A DNA stretch of 64,000 bases from Aradus depressus. Taxonomy: Eukaryota; Arthropoda; Insecta; Hemiptera; Aradidae. Location of the stretch: NCBI GenBank assembly GCA_963662175.1, contig OY759214.1, positions 7,006,001 to 7,070,000 on the forward strand. The letters run 5' to 3'. The translations under genes and the position numbers were made by a program. Positions 28,580 through 39,544 of this stretch are shown piece by piece (the stretch's first letter is position 1; each line of letters opens with the position of its first letter). The notes under the pieces are model-generated. The model saw only the letters and a list, made by a program, of their open reading frames with translations. It was not told the DNA's origin and did not search any database.

Positions 28580-29026
28580 GTTCATAAAGTAATACTATTA
28601 ATTTTGTTTTTTCTTCAAAAAGGAAAATTTTGAATTAATTTACCTAATAGAAACGCTTTTTCAAAGTTTATTTGCTATTGTTCTTTTTATTAATTTATAT
28701 AAAGGTTATTTTGTTGAGGTAGCTTTTATTGGAGTGGTGAGGAAAGCTAAAAATGCCTGCAGGTTGTGGGGATGAAGGCTTGGAGGTGCTATTGATGCAC
28801 GCAGGTCGTATGAGTGAAGGTTTGGAGAGGTTATAGACGCCCGCAGACCATGATTGTGTAAATGCCTGCAGGTTGGGGAGAGTTTTAGACTCACGCAGAC
28901 AATTTTGTTTTTAAATAAAAGCTACTTCAACCATTCCTCCTCGACGCACCTTCACCTTGACGCGGTGGGGAGGCTTTCTACTAAGAAAGGTGCTTATATG
29001 AATCTAACAATTTAGTTCTGTTTCAG
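28580..29026. other. Polinton 3' spacer with short repeats
   Basis: No gene. 28735-28905 has three related blocks built on GCAGGTTGTGGGGATGAAGGCTTGGAGG and GCCCGCAGACCA. The same blocks occur in the palindromic element arms at about 4985-5090 and 6785-6890. Confidence 0.6.
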
Positions 29027-29034
29027 TATATAAA
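29027..29034 (+). promoter_or_regulatory. TATA box upstream of the small basic ORF
   Basis: TATATAAA lies 29 bp before the ATG at 29063. Confidence 0.45.
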
Positions 29035-29062
29035 GAATGTTTTACAAAACAAAAAACCATTC

Positions 29063-29176
29063 ATGATGACTAGAAAGACACTAGACCAATCTCCAAAAAA
29101 AAAATACAAGAAGGTTTGGGACTTTGAGCTCAAGGAAACACCATGTGGGGCTGGAAGGCTTAGCCGACGGATATGA
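29063..29176 (+). CDS. Small basic ORF near the Polinton right end
   Basis: A 37-residue frame begins MMTRKTLDQSPKKKYKKVWD and ends GAGRLSRRI. It is Lys/Arg-rich, has a well-placed TATA box and a C-terminal LSRR patch. It could be a core peptide like adenovirus mu/X, or chance. No homologue is visible in the palindromic element. Confidence 0.35.
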   Translation: MMTRKTLDQSPKKKYKKVWDFELKETPCGAGRLSRRI

Positions 29177-29348
29177 AAACGCAAACGATGGAAGAATCAA
29201 GAGAACATTGAAATTATAATATGAAATACATACAATATACAAAAATCTATGTAAATGAGAATAAATAAAAAGCCATGCTATTAAAAATTAGGTGTATTTT
29301 TTATTCTTGTCCCAATATCCTAAAATTTGTATTCTTTGTGTATATGAT
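29177..29348. other. AT-rich spacer before the right TIR
   Basis: No gene. AATAAATAAAAAG at about 29261 could serve as a polyadenylation signal. Confidence 0.4.
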
Positions 29349-29854
29349 GGTGAAGTATGCCTGCAACAACAGTTCTCGACATGTCGACAACGACTTAACC
29401 TCTTCAGATACGAAGGTCATTTCCAAACCATAGTAGATATATAAAAATCAAGAATTAACGAATAACATCAAAGGACAGCGTGCTCGGAATTGAAGATAAA
29501 TGACTTTTTTCTCACATATTACTCCAATCGGACAACATACTCAATATGACGAGCTTTGAATTAAATTTTCAAATGCAATACTATTCAAGGCACCGAAGGA
29601 CGGCATGCTCAAAAGTGTAGGTAGGCGATTTTTCCATCATTATACTCTAGTTTAAAATAATACTGAATACAATGATGATGATGATAAGGTTCGAATGCAG
29701 GGTTCGACATGCTTGATCACGCAAGTGCCTGTTCAAGGTCACGAAATCAGACTTTAAACAAATGTCATAATTGTTACTTGATACCTGAAAATGTATGACT
29801 TGAACGTTATATACCTAGATTACAGCTCCTTTGTACAAACATGTCATGAAAGAC

Positions 29855-29926
29855 GAGGGGTTAGCAAGCCAGACTCCAAAATGAAAGGTGGTGAGTTCGA
29901 ATCCCGTCAGGTATGGTTTTTTTTTT
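29855..29926 (+). ncRNA. tRNA-like RNA polymerase III unit inside the right TIR
   Basis: A possible A box (TTAGCAAGCCAG, 29861-29872) and a good B box (GAGTTCGAATCCC, 29893-29905) are followed after 11 bp by a T10 terminator (29917-29926). The CCA in GACTCCAAAATG sits where a tRNA-Trp anticodon would be. Acceptor and T stems pair poorly, so it is a tRNA-derived or pseudo-tRNA rather than a functional tRNA. It lies in a roughly 200-bp segment absent from the palindromic element TIR. Confidence 0.4.
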
Positions 29927-29999
29927 CTTAAGTTGATTTAATATCAATAATAATTTGATTTCTAGACGCTAGTGGGCTAATTAAAAAAAATTTAAAGTA

Positions 30000-30330
30000 G
30001 GGTTTAGAGGGAGAGCGGAAACGTATTGAGGTGGGGATGTACGATGTTAGATGATTCAAAGGAGAGAGCGGAAGCTTATCGGGATGGGGATGTACGATGT
30101 TGGGTGATTCAAAGAGGGAGAGTGGAAACGTATTGAGGTGGGGATGTACGATGTTGGGTGATTCAAAGGGGAGAGCGGAAGCTTATCGAGGTGGGGAAGT
30201 ACGATGGTAAGTGATTCAAAAGGGAGAGTGGAAACTTATTGAGTTGGGGAAGTACGATGGTAGGTGATTCAAAGGGGAGAGTGGAAACTTATTGGGGTTT
30301 AGAGGGAGAGTGGAAACTTATCGAGATGGG
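30000..30330. repeat. Minisatellite of the right TIR
   Basis: About six degenerate units of 55-60 bp combine GAGGGAGAGCGGAAAC, TTATTGAGGTGGGGATGTACGATG and GGTGATTCAAA. The GGAGAGCGGAAAC core is shared with the 29-bp minisatellite of the palindromic element. Confidence 0.8.
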
Positions 30331-30562
30331 GATGTACGATGGTGGGTGAGGAGGAGGAGGTGGAGCAGATGAAGTGTGGAGCAGATGTAGTGGTGGTGGT
30401 GGAGCAGAATTGAGCAGGATCAGAATTGAGGTGGTGGAGCAGATGAAGTGTGGAGCAGAGTTTCGGAGGAGGAGGTGGAGGTGGAAAGATGTGTCTGTGG
30501 AGTGAGGTGGAGGTGGTGGATCTGGGAGGTGGAGGTTGCGCCAGAACCGGCCTTTATACTCT

Positions 30563-30772
30563 ACTTTCAGTCTCTTTATTTAGTAGACCCATAACTTCTG
30601 ATTTTGCTTTTTTGAGGCTCTGTAATTGATGGACTCTTATTCATTTGAAGATTCTAGGCCCGTACCAAAGTCCCGTATGAGGCGGAGTGTAGCCTCAATT
30701 TCAGAGATCGACAGAGCCATAAAACGCAAAATCAAAAGTTAAGGGTGTACTAAATAAAGAGACTGAAAGTTT
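30563..30772. repeat. Inverted repeat (hairpin) flanking the Polinton right end
   Basis: ACTTTCAGTCTCTTTATTTAGTA at 30563 is inverted at about 30750-30772 (TACTAAATAAAGAGACTGAAAGT). The arms stay similar for about 60 bp (TTCTGATTTTGC / GCAAAATCAAAAG). The loop is about 90 bp. Just outside, GTTTAGAAGGAGAGCGGAAAC at 30770 resembles the TIR minisatellite. Confidence 0.7.
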
Positions 30773-31193
30773 AGAAGGAGAGCGGAAACTTATGTGTAAC
30801 TCGGGGTGTAGCCTTAAATTCAGAGATCGAAGGACCCACAAAAGAGCAAACACTGAGGGTAAGTTCCAGTAAATTAAGAATTCGAAGGTTTATAAGGAGA
30901 GCAGAAACTTACGTTTAAGTTTGGGTGTAGTCTAGAGGAACACAATGTGAGTATAGAATATAGGTAGTCCTTGTGTCTCTGATTCTTCATATTTTCTGAA
31001 AAAACAATACAGCGATGTCGGTAGATAGGCTCCAATGATGGTCCTTCGTTCTCCAAATTTGAGTCAAAGCCCGACTTACATATAAGTTTCAGCTCTTCCT
31101 CTAAATATTCTATCATTCTGTTTTTTGGACTCTTAACTGCTGTTTTGTTCTTTAGAAGGTTCTTCAATCACTAAATTTGAGGCTACATCCCGA

Positions 31194-31196
<3 letters not shown>
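30773..31196. other. Flanking repeat DNA with TIR-minisatellite-like motifs, no gene
   Basis: GGAGAGCAGAAACTTACGT (about 30893) and its inverted form at about 31080-31105 (ATAAGTTTCAGCTCTTCCTC) occur with GAGGCTACATCCCGACTCATA blocks. The ORFs here are short and unconvincing. Confidence 0.5.

Positions 31197-31229
<33 letters not shown>
31197..31229. repeat. (AT)n microsatellite
   Basis: Pure AT dinucleotide run. It is followed by CTAGCAGTAATACCCGGCGTTGCCCGGG, a motif that often marks arthropod retroelement ends (recollection, not checked). Confidence 0.9.
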
Positions 31230-31230
<1 letters not shown>

Positions 31231-31399
31231 TAGCAGTAATACCCGGCGTTGCCCGGGGGAACTTTGAATTTTCTCCCAATATCTCCTTTAAGGCTATTCA
31301 GTTCCTCGACAGTACATTCATGATGTTATAATTTTCAATTATTCATACGGAATAAGGCTTATAGTCCTTCAGCTATAGTAACGCTAGAAAGTTTTTAGG

Positions 31400-32090
31400 G
31401 CCCCTGGGCACCACAGCTAGTATGCGCCTTTCAACGGCGGAAACCACAGCTAGTGAATACTTAGCATCGCTGGACATCCTAGCCAGTGCGTACTTAAGAA
31501 CGCTTGTGCCCACAGCAAGTATGTGCCTTGCAACGCTGGGCACCACAGCTAGTACGAAGTTAGGAACGCTGGGCACCACATCTAGAATGTGCCTTGCTAC
31601 AGCGGACCACACAGCTAGTCCGAAGTTAGGAACGCTGGGCATCACAGCTAGTAAGTGCCTTGCAACAGCGGACCCCACAGCTAGTACGTAGTTAGAACCA
31701 CTGGGCATCACAGCTAGTATGAGTTCTGCAACGGCGGACCCCACAGCTAGTACGTAGTTAGAAACGCTGGGCATCACAGCTAGTATGTTTTTGCAACGGT
31801 GGACCCCACAGCTAGTACGTAGTTAGAAACGCTGGGCATCACAGCTAGTATGTTTTTGCAACGGCGGACCCCACAGCTGGTTCATTTTTAGGAACGCTGG
31901 GCATCACAGCTTGTAGGTGCCTTGCAACAGCGAAGCCCACAGCTAGTACATAGTTAGGAACGCTGGGGCTGGGCACTTCAGCTAGTAAGTGCCTTGCAAC
32001 AGCGGACCCCACAGCTAGTACGATAATAAGAACGCTGGGCATAACAGCTAGTAAATGCCTTGCAACAGCGGACCCCACAGCGAATACATA
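31400..32090. repeat. 66-bp minisatellite made of 33-bp half-units
   Basis: About ten copies of a unit with AACGCTGGGCATCACAGCTAG, GTGCCTTGCAACAGCGGACC and CCACAGCTAGTACGTAGTTAG. CACAGCTAGTA occurs twice per unit, giving a 33-bp half-period. Long antisense and sense ORFs here simply reflect the period being a multiple of three. Confidence 0.85.
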
Positions 32091-32234
32091 GTTACTACTA
32101 CTACATGTGAAATTCATGACAATCCGATTACCATTTAATCATTCAGCATTATTTTTATGCTTGGGACGCGACATAGCCTATTATTCAATACTACAATACT
32201 ACATGTAAAATTTCGTGACAATACGGCCAACCGA
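32091..32234. other. Junction segment between minisatellite and satellite
   Basis: ACTACATGTGAAATTCATGACAATCCG and ACTACATGTAAAATTTCGTGACAATACGG form an imperfect direct repeat of a retroelement 3'-UTR-like sequence. No gene. Confidence 0.4.
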
Positions 32235-32623
32235 TAATGAGCTAGATGTTTTAATCGGGAAGATAAAAATAAATTTGAGCACGTCTTCCTTCGGATTGGG
32301 CTTTAAGCTATGATCGAGGGCCTTTTTGTATGTCAGGTACTCGATAATGAGTCGTATGTTATGTATCTAAACCTGGGAAGTTGAAATTTCATTCACGTTA
32401 AAAATAACTTGAGCACGTCGTCCTTCGGATGGGACTTTCCCGATATATCTGAATCTGTCTATCAGTTTTAACAAATATTAGATCTATAAACCGTTAAAAA
32501 GCAGGAAATATGAAGAATGGTATTTAGCCCGACTTTTTTCGAAAAACATTTTTATTTAGATTTTTGTGTAGGATTCAGATATCCCGGTTGTTCATCAGTT
32601 TTAACAAATATTAAATCTAAAAA
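32235..32623. repeat. Satellite block left of the LINE
   Basis: TTTGAGCACGTCTTCCTTCGG, GATCGAGGGCC, GTCAGGTACTCGATAATGAG and TTTAGCCCGACTTTTTTCG match the large array beyond 39537. This shows the LINE landed inside an existing array. Confidence 0.88.
32613..32623. repeat. LINE target duplication, left (AAATCTAAAAA)
   Basis: The same 11 bp follow the poly-A at 39534-39544; part is ambiguous with the A tail. Confidence 0.65.
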
Positions 32624-32894
32624 GCAGTTGTTGTTTGGACTCCAAACTGTTCACATCAATATAAACAGTCTCTCTGCTCTTTACTATAGTTTTGTTATAT
32701 ACATATTTTTTCTTTTTTCTTTTTATATTATTTTCATTCTTTTTTCGTATTTTATTTTATACTATTTTCATATTAATTAATTTTATTGTTATTTTCAATT
32801 AATTTATTTTTTTATTTTATTTTTATTTTTTTGTTTCTTCGATTGTGATAAATTCTTCTGCAGTGTTGCAGAAAATTATAGTTTGTGACTAGAA

Positions 32895-34477
32895 ATGTCA
32901 ACAAGCAGCGGGGGCCCTGGGCCCCCGTCAACAATTCTACAGTCAGATAAGTTGTGTGATATTGGAGGGAATGATAACCCTACTAAGATAGATCCTAATA
33001 AATGTGCAATTGTGAATAACATGGAGGTGGAGCAACCTCCAACTATGACGAATGTAACTCAAACTTATTCAAATGAATCTGTTCGTGGTCAAAAAAGATC
33101 TGCGGATACCGTTTCTAATAACTCAAGCAAGGTTCATGTTTATGAGTCTAACACTAATCCCAGTCAGTTGTTTGATAACAAGTCTGAATATATTAAAAAA
33201 GCTTTAAAAAATAGATACCGTAACTCTGATAAAGGCCCCTAGAGGGCAACAGAGGGAATCTAGGAAAAATACATAGAATGGCCCTAGGTAAATGGTTGTT
33301 TGAATCATCAGCTGGGCATAAAAATGTTATTGTTGACATTGCAGTAACAGGACTGAACCGAATAAAAATAATAACCAGTACCCCACAAGCGGCAAACGAT
33401 TTATTAAATTTGGAAATACTTAAACAGAGGGAAATTTCAGCATATATCCCTAACTTCCGGGTACAATGTACTGGAGTTATTAGAGATGTCGATGTAGAGC
33501 TGGAAGATAACGAAATACTAACTGAACTTGTTTCTCCATTCGCCCCGAGCAGCGTTAGACGTTTGACTAGGAAAAAGTATATTAACAACCAACTAGCTGT
33601 AGAAAAATTACCAGTTTGCTTTGTTGATTTTGAGAGTCAAATTTTACCTCAATACGTAACTTTATATGGTGCAAGATGTAATGTTTCTCCTTACATACCA
33701 TCTGTTAGGCAATGTAGGAAATGTCTACGCTTTAGGCATGCAGAGGACCAGTGTCGTAGTCAAGTGAGGTGCGAACACTGTCTAGGAAATCACAATATCA
33801 AAGAATGTACGGTAGCAGAAGCTACACTACCTACCTGTGTGCACTGTGGTGGTGAACATCGTTCAACCTACAGAGATTGCCCAGTTAAAATTACCCACAA
33901 TAAAAATATAAAACATAAAATAATCAATAATAGCTCATTTGCCACCATCACTAAAAACAGATTTGAGGTAATTAGCGGCGAAGAATTTCCCGAATTACCA
34001 GAAATTACACCTAATTCTTCATATTTAATAAGAAATAAACGCGTAAAAAAATTAACAAAACCTAAATTAGACAAAGAACCTTTGTCTAAACAGTTTCAAG
34101 ATTCTTTGAGATATAAAACATTCAGCTATGAAAATAATGAACAAAATAGTTCAGAAAATAAAATTAATTTAAATAAATCTGAAACACAAAACAAACAGAC
34201 TGACAGACAAACTACAACACAACACAATACACAGACAGACAAACTGAGCCAAAATACTTCTGATAAAGATCTACAGTATATATTACACTTAATTAATAAA
34301 ATTAACAACACTCCAAACAATAAAAAAGAAATATTAAAATGTATAACTTACAATCTTGAAGAAATAATTTCAAGTACTAACAATGATTCTAAAATTAACT
34401 CAGAAACAAAACAAATAACTGATTCAAATAATACATCTAATACTGTTGATACTATTCAAAATAAACCTCAACAGTAA
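32895..34477 (+). pseudogene. LINE ORF1 (gag-like, CCHC zinc knuckles), one frameshift
   Basis: ATG 32895 opens a frame that stops at 33240-33242 after NSDKGP. The adjacent frame continues from the same place (LEGNRGNLGKIHRMALGKWL) to 34477, so one base is missing near the C4 run at 33236-33239. The second part has an RRM-like region, then zinc knuckles CRKCLRFRHAEDQC, CEHCLGNHNIKEC and CVHCGGEHRSTYRDC, then an Asn/Gln/Thr-rich tail. This is the RNA-binding chaperone of Jockey-type LINEs that packages the element RNA. Confidence 0.85.
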
Positions 34478-34767
34478 TAATACTAATGGTAACCTATCTA
34501 CATCTACATTATATCATACTGGTACATTGACGTGGGTTCAACTTACTCTCCATCTTCTTTAATAATATAAGTAAATAAGAATACCTATATCTGCAATAGG
34601 AAGTTATATCTACATATATGTATATTTTTTTTTTTTTTTTTTTTTTTTGCTGATAGTTCTAGAAAATGACTATCTTAATTTCTGTCTATTTTATTTACTT
34701 TGTCTATTTTGTTTTATTATATTATTTTATTTTATTATTACTATCTGACTAAAATTTACTAATATTA
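34478..34767. other. Inter-ORF spacer of the LINE
   Basis: AT-rich DNA with a pure T run at about 34627-34648. No coding potential. Confidence 0.7.
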
Positions 34768-37700
34768 ATGATCAAGATGATTAAAATGTTACAGCTAAAT
34801 ATAAGATCGTTTCAATCAAATAGAAATTATCTAGAAACTTTTCTAAAATTAAATAAAATCGACATAACATTTTTGTCGGAAACCTGGCTTGATAAATCAC
34901 AAACAATATCTGTCTCTAATTATGACGTAATTAGATCAGATAGATACGACGGTTACGGTGGTTCTGCGATTTTAATAAGAAATAATATTTATCATAAACC
35001 CATAAACTTACAAGCTCGTTTTAATACCGATAGAATTCAAGTATGCGGAGTTATCTGTAAAATAGTAAATTCAGATATCAGTATGCTATCAGTATACTGC
35101 GCACCCGGACATAAACTGAGTACCGATTTCTGGACTGCTTTAATAAGATCAATAAGTCCTCCACTGCTGATTTGTGGCGACTTAAATTCATACCATACAA
35201 GTTTCGGCTGCTCTTATGACAATGTAGAGGGTAGAAATCTCATAGATGCACTGTACACAGAGGGTCTCTGCATACTAAATGACGGATCGCCGACACTTTT
35301 ACAGAGACATGACCGACGCCCTTCGGCAGTTGATCTCTCTCTCTGTACTCCAACTCTGGTACCAAGGCTTGAATGGGGTGTGTTGGATGAACCCTTCGGT
35401 TCTGATCACATGGGCTTACTTATATTTCTGGACAAATGTGTCCGTGCTAGTCAGAATCTTATTCATCATAATAAAAAGTGGAATCTTAAAGCAGCTCAGT
35501 GGGATCACTATGCCCTACTGTTAGACGATTTCATTTCTAATATGATCACATCAAGCGACCCTTACAAAAATTATAAACATTTGTTGATTGCGTTAACAAG
35601 GCGGCGAACTATCTATTCCTAAATTCAAACCTTACCTCGGTCGCAAACCTAGATATCCACCCAAACCTTGGTGGGATGTGGAGTGTGACAGGGCCAGAAG
35701 GAGGAACATAGCGGCTTTTAAACAATATAAACTGACGCCCAGTCCGTCCACTTTTGTTGCTTGCAAACAGGCTTCTGCATTTTGCAAAAAAATATATAAG
35801 GAGAAAAAGAAAGAAAAGTGGATTGAATTCTGTAACACATTTAACAGAAATACTCCAATTAAGGAGATCTGGAGTGGAATAAGGGCTCTCAGTCACGGTC
35901 ACAATAGTTGCAAAAAATCATCAGGAGAATGGGTATCTGAATTTCTCAACTCCTTCACACCGGAAATAGTACCAAATCAGATTAACATCCCTAATAGCCA
36001 TCCATGCAAAAATAATCTAGATGAACCTTACTCCTTTAATGAACTAGTTCTTGCACTTAAACTACCTCAAATACTTCTCCAGGTGAAGATTGTATCCATT
36101 ATCCAATGCTTACAAAACTATCAGATAACAGTAAAACAGTTCTATTAAGAGTATTAAACGATGTCTGGACACAGGAGACGCGTATAGATGAATGGAGTAG
36201 TCAAATAGTTGTGCCGTTATTAAATGATGTCTGGACACAGGAGACGCGTAGAGATGAATGGAGTAGTCAAGTAGTTGTGCCGTTATTAAATGATGTTTGG
36301 ACACAGGAGACGCGTAGAGATGAATGGAGTAGTCAAATAGTTGTGCCGTTATTAAATGATGTCTGGACACAGGAGACGCGTAGAGATGAATGGAGTAGTC
36401 AAGTAGTTGTGCCGTTATTAAATGATGTTTGGACACAGGAGACGCGTAGAGATGAATGGAGTAATCAAGTAGTTGTGCCGTTATTAAATGATGTTTGGAC
36501 ACAGGAGACGCGTAGAGATGAATGGAGTAGTCAAGTAGTTGTGCCCTTATTAAATGATGTTTGGACACAGGAGACGCGTAGAGATGAATGGAGTAGTCAA
36601 GTAGTTGTGCCGTTATTAAATGATGTTTGGACACAGGAGACGCGTATAGACGAATGGAGTAGTCAAGTAGTTGTGCCGTTATTAAATGATGTTTGGACAC
36701 AGGAGATGCGTAGAGATGAATGGAGTAGTCAAGTAGTTGTGCCGTTATTAAATGATGTTTGGACACAGGAGACGCGTAGAGATGAATGGAGTAGTCAAGT
36801 AGTTGTGCCGTTATTAAATGATGTTTGGACACAGGAGACGCGTAGAGATGAATGGAGTAGTCAAGTAGTTGTGCCGTTATTAAATGATGTTTGGACACAG
36901 GAGACGCGTAGAGATGAATGGAGTAGTCAAGTAGTTGTGCCGTTATTAAATGATGTTTGGACACAGGAGACGCGTAGAGATGAATGGAGTAGTCAAGTAG
37001 TTGTGCCGTTATTAAATGATGTTTGGACACAGGAGACGCGTAGAGATGAATGGAGTAGTCAAGTAGTTGTGCCGTTATTAAATGATGTTTGGACACAGGA
37101 GACGCGTAGAGATGAATGGAGTAGTCAAGTAGTTGTGCCGTTATTAAAACCCAACAAAGATCCTTCCCTACCTGAATCCTATCGTCCGATAGCCCTGTCT
37201 GCATGTATCGGCAAGACGTTTGAACGTCTTATTAAAGCCAGACTGGAGTGGTGGGTCGAGGCCAACATGAAAGTCCCACAATACCAAAATGGATTTAGAA
37301 AGAAGCGTAGCACTCTAGATGCGTTATCTGGCTTTGTATCTGACATTTTAAAATGTTTCTCAGATAACCAATATATGCTTGTTGCCAATATTGACTTATC
37401 CAATGCTTACAACCACGTCAACATAGACATATTGGTAAACAAAATGATCGCCATGGACATGCCAGTCAGATTCATCCATCATATCTATAACCTCCTTTCC
37501 TTCCGTTCCATCAAAATCCGCTATAACGGCATACTATATGGGCCACGACGAACTCATGTAGGCTTGCCACAAGGAGCAGTTCTGAGCCCCTTGTTATTCA
37601 ACATCTGCCGATCTTAAAACTGCCATAGGTTCGGATGCTTCTGTGTCTCAGTACGCTGACGACATAATTCTTTTCAGTCAAGAGCCAACACTGCAAGAAG

Positions 37701-39298
37701 CAAAAAATAAGATAAATTCAGCAATGTGTTCATTCAGTAGATGGTGCTCAGACCTGGGATTCTCCTTGTCTGAAAACAAAAGCAGTATCATATTGTTCAC
37801 CAGACATAGAAAGTATACACTACCATCTTCTCTTACACTGGGTGGATACCACCTGCATGTGGAGAATGTCATGAAGACCTTAGGCATGGTATTAGATAAA
37901 AAATTGCTGTGGAGGCAACATATTGAGCAATTAATAAAGAAGTGTGAACAGTCGCTCAACGTGCTGAGATGCATCAACCGTCTGAACTATGGCAGTGATG
38001 TCAGAACATCGCTAATGCTTTACAGACAGTTAATTCTGTCTAGGATTGATTACGGCTGTTTTCTGTATGGAGATGCAGCTAACACACACCTCTTAAAGGT
38101 TGGGAGAATTCAGTATAAAGCACTGAGGTCGTGTCTGGGAGCTCTTAACTCTACTCCAACCAACGCTCTTCTCGTAGAGGCACGAGACTTTCCTCTAGAT
38201 ATCAGAAGGAAGTTATTGGCAGCTCGCTTCATCGTGGACAGACTGTGTATCCATAACCATCCAATTGTAAATAGAATATGCAATGTTGCCACTAGAGTTT
38301 TAACGGAAACATATTGGGCAAAAAAGAAAACTCCGATATTGGTTGATGCCTTCTGTGATCTGTCATACTTTTCATCCCTCATTAACCGAACAGAACTTCC
38401 TCCTAGATACCAGTTCGACTATAGAACCTTAACTATGAATTATAACGCCTATATACTTACAAATCTATACAAATATGACCACAGCCTACCTAATCATATT
38501 AACAATATACACTTTATAGAGAAAATTAAAAACAAATTTCCTAGACATAATAGTTTCTACACAGATGGTTCCAAGAACAGCGACGGGGTTGGATGCTCTG
38601 TATATAACCCACAGTCTGAAGTATGCCACAAATACAATCTAAATAGAGAGACTTCCATATTCACGGCCGAGTTGATAGCAATCAACAAATGTCTCCACGA
38701 CATTCATGCATCAGACACGCTTAATGCAGTCATCCTAAGTGATAGCAAAAGTGTGCTTGAAAGGTTGAAACATCCTGGCAAGGACCCCTCTTTCCTTATT
38801 GTCAATACTTTAAATGTATTACTCGATTTATTAACAAGTGGCAGATCGATAAGCCTAGTATGGGTGAAGGGCCATTGCGGACTAAAAGGAAATGAAATGG
38901 CAGACCGTGGGGCAAGGGAGGCCTCGCGGCTGCAAGATTCACACCTACAGATTATTTCTGGTAGTGATGTAAAAAATCATTATAAAAAGAAGTGCTTTAA
39001 AATATAGCATGAGGATTATACGTTATCTATGAATGTTAAAGGGAAATTCTATGCCTCCATTCAAAGATTTATCACAATTAAGCCTTGGTATGATAAATTC
39101 TCAGAAGCCAGAAAGTTTTACACCACAATATGCAGACTGAGATTCAATCACAATTACTCCCCTCATCAACTGGCACGTATTGGAATCCAGATGGAATCCA
39201 TATGTCCTTGTGATTTGGAATCGGTAGCGGATACCAACCACATCATCTTGGCTTGCAACAAGTACACAAACGGTAGGGATCAACTGTGGAGAGAATAA
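34768..39298 (+). pseudogene. LINE ORF2: endonuclease, reverse transcriptase, RNase H
   Basis: The APE endonuclease (34768-35622) has LQLNIRS, LSETWLD, GDLNSYH and SDHMGL. Frameshifts follow near 35610, 36066 and 37604, and a TAG at 39005-39007 replaces an expected Trp. RT motifs: SYRPIALSACIGKTFERLI, GFRKKRSTLD, NIDLSNAYNHVN, GLPQGAVLSPLLFNI and catalytic YADDIILF. RNase H: FYTDGSK, TAELIAI, LSDSKSV and VKGHCGLKGNEMADRGA. The end has a CPCDLESVADTNHIILAC Cys/His motif. Just before the first RT motif, a 22-residue segment is repeated 15 times in frame (36151-37140). The enzyme would nick DNA and prime reverse transcription on it. Confidence 0.88.
36151..37140 (+). repeat. 15 x 66-bp in-frame tandem repeat inside the LINE RT
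   Basis: Exactly 990 bp, with units encoding LLNDVWTQETRRDEWSSQVV-VP and near-identical variants (I/V, S/N, T/M). The normal domain has one copy of this helix-turn before LKPNKDPSLPESYRP. The first unit (with RID and QI) differs most and the last units are uniform, as expected for expansion by unequal exchange or slippage. Confidence 0.95.
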
Positions 39299-39511
39299 CA
39301 CAGACTGACTGCCCACTACCGGCTAACTTACAAACAATACTGTCACACAAAGAACACGACTTATACTTGGAATTATACAGCTACATTAAGACAAACAACA
39401 TTACTCTGTGAACACACATACATACGTACAGACACAAACAAGAACACACACTGATGACATAACATATTAATTAATAATGGCCAATGTGCACGTTCAATAA
39501 GGCCAAGAAGG
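39299..39511. other. 3' UTR of the LINE
   Basis: ACA-rich sequence (ACACACATACATACGTACAGACAC) ending CAATAAGGCCAAGAAGG before the A tail. No gene. Confidence 0.7.
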
Positions 39512-39533
39512 AAAAAAAAAAAAAAAAAAAAAA

Positions 39534-39544
39534 AAATCTAAAAA
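39534..39544. repeat. LINE target duplication, right (AAATCTAAAAA)
   Basis: Partner of 32613-32623. The satellite unit resumes with CCGTTTAAAAGTGAG. Confidence 0.65.

Larger units (their letters stand above)
29356..30565. repeat. Right TIR of the large Polinton
   Basis: The inner edge (TATGCCTGCAACAAC) is the complement of the left TIR inner edge at 14541. The next 320 bp match 1-223 and 14451-14541 in inverted order. The outer part holds a minisatellite, a purine-rich GGAGGTGGAGCAG stretch, and CCAGAACCGG before the end ...ACTCTACT at 30565, comparable to ...CCCCTACT of the palindromic element. TTCAGT (30566-30571) should be the target duplication; its partner is outside the window. Confidence 0.83.
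32624..39536 (+). mobile_element. Near full-length Jockey/LOA-like LINE with poly-A tail
   Basis: It begins GCAGTTGTTGTTTGG, has a T-rich leader, ORF1 (32895-34477), a 290-bp inter-ORF spacer with a T22 run, ORF2 (34768-39298), a 213-bp 3' UTR and an A tail (39512-39536). It splits the satellite motif TATTAAATCTAAAAACCG. Several frameshifts and a nonsense codon make it inactive. Confidence 0.88.

Noticed and set aside
31373..32117. Repetitive ORFs of 89-134 codons on both strands
   Set aside because: By-product of a 66-bp repeat without stop codons; no protein feature.
36110..37204. 364-codon antisense ORF with a 22-residue repeat
   Set aside because: Antisense shadow of the 66-bp repeat in the LINE RT, which is clearly the coding strand by its RT motifs.
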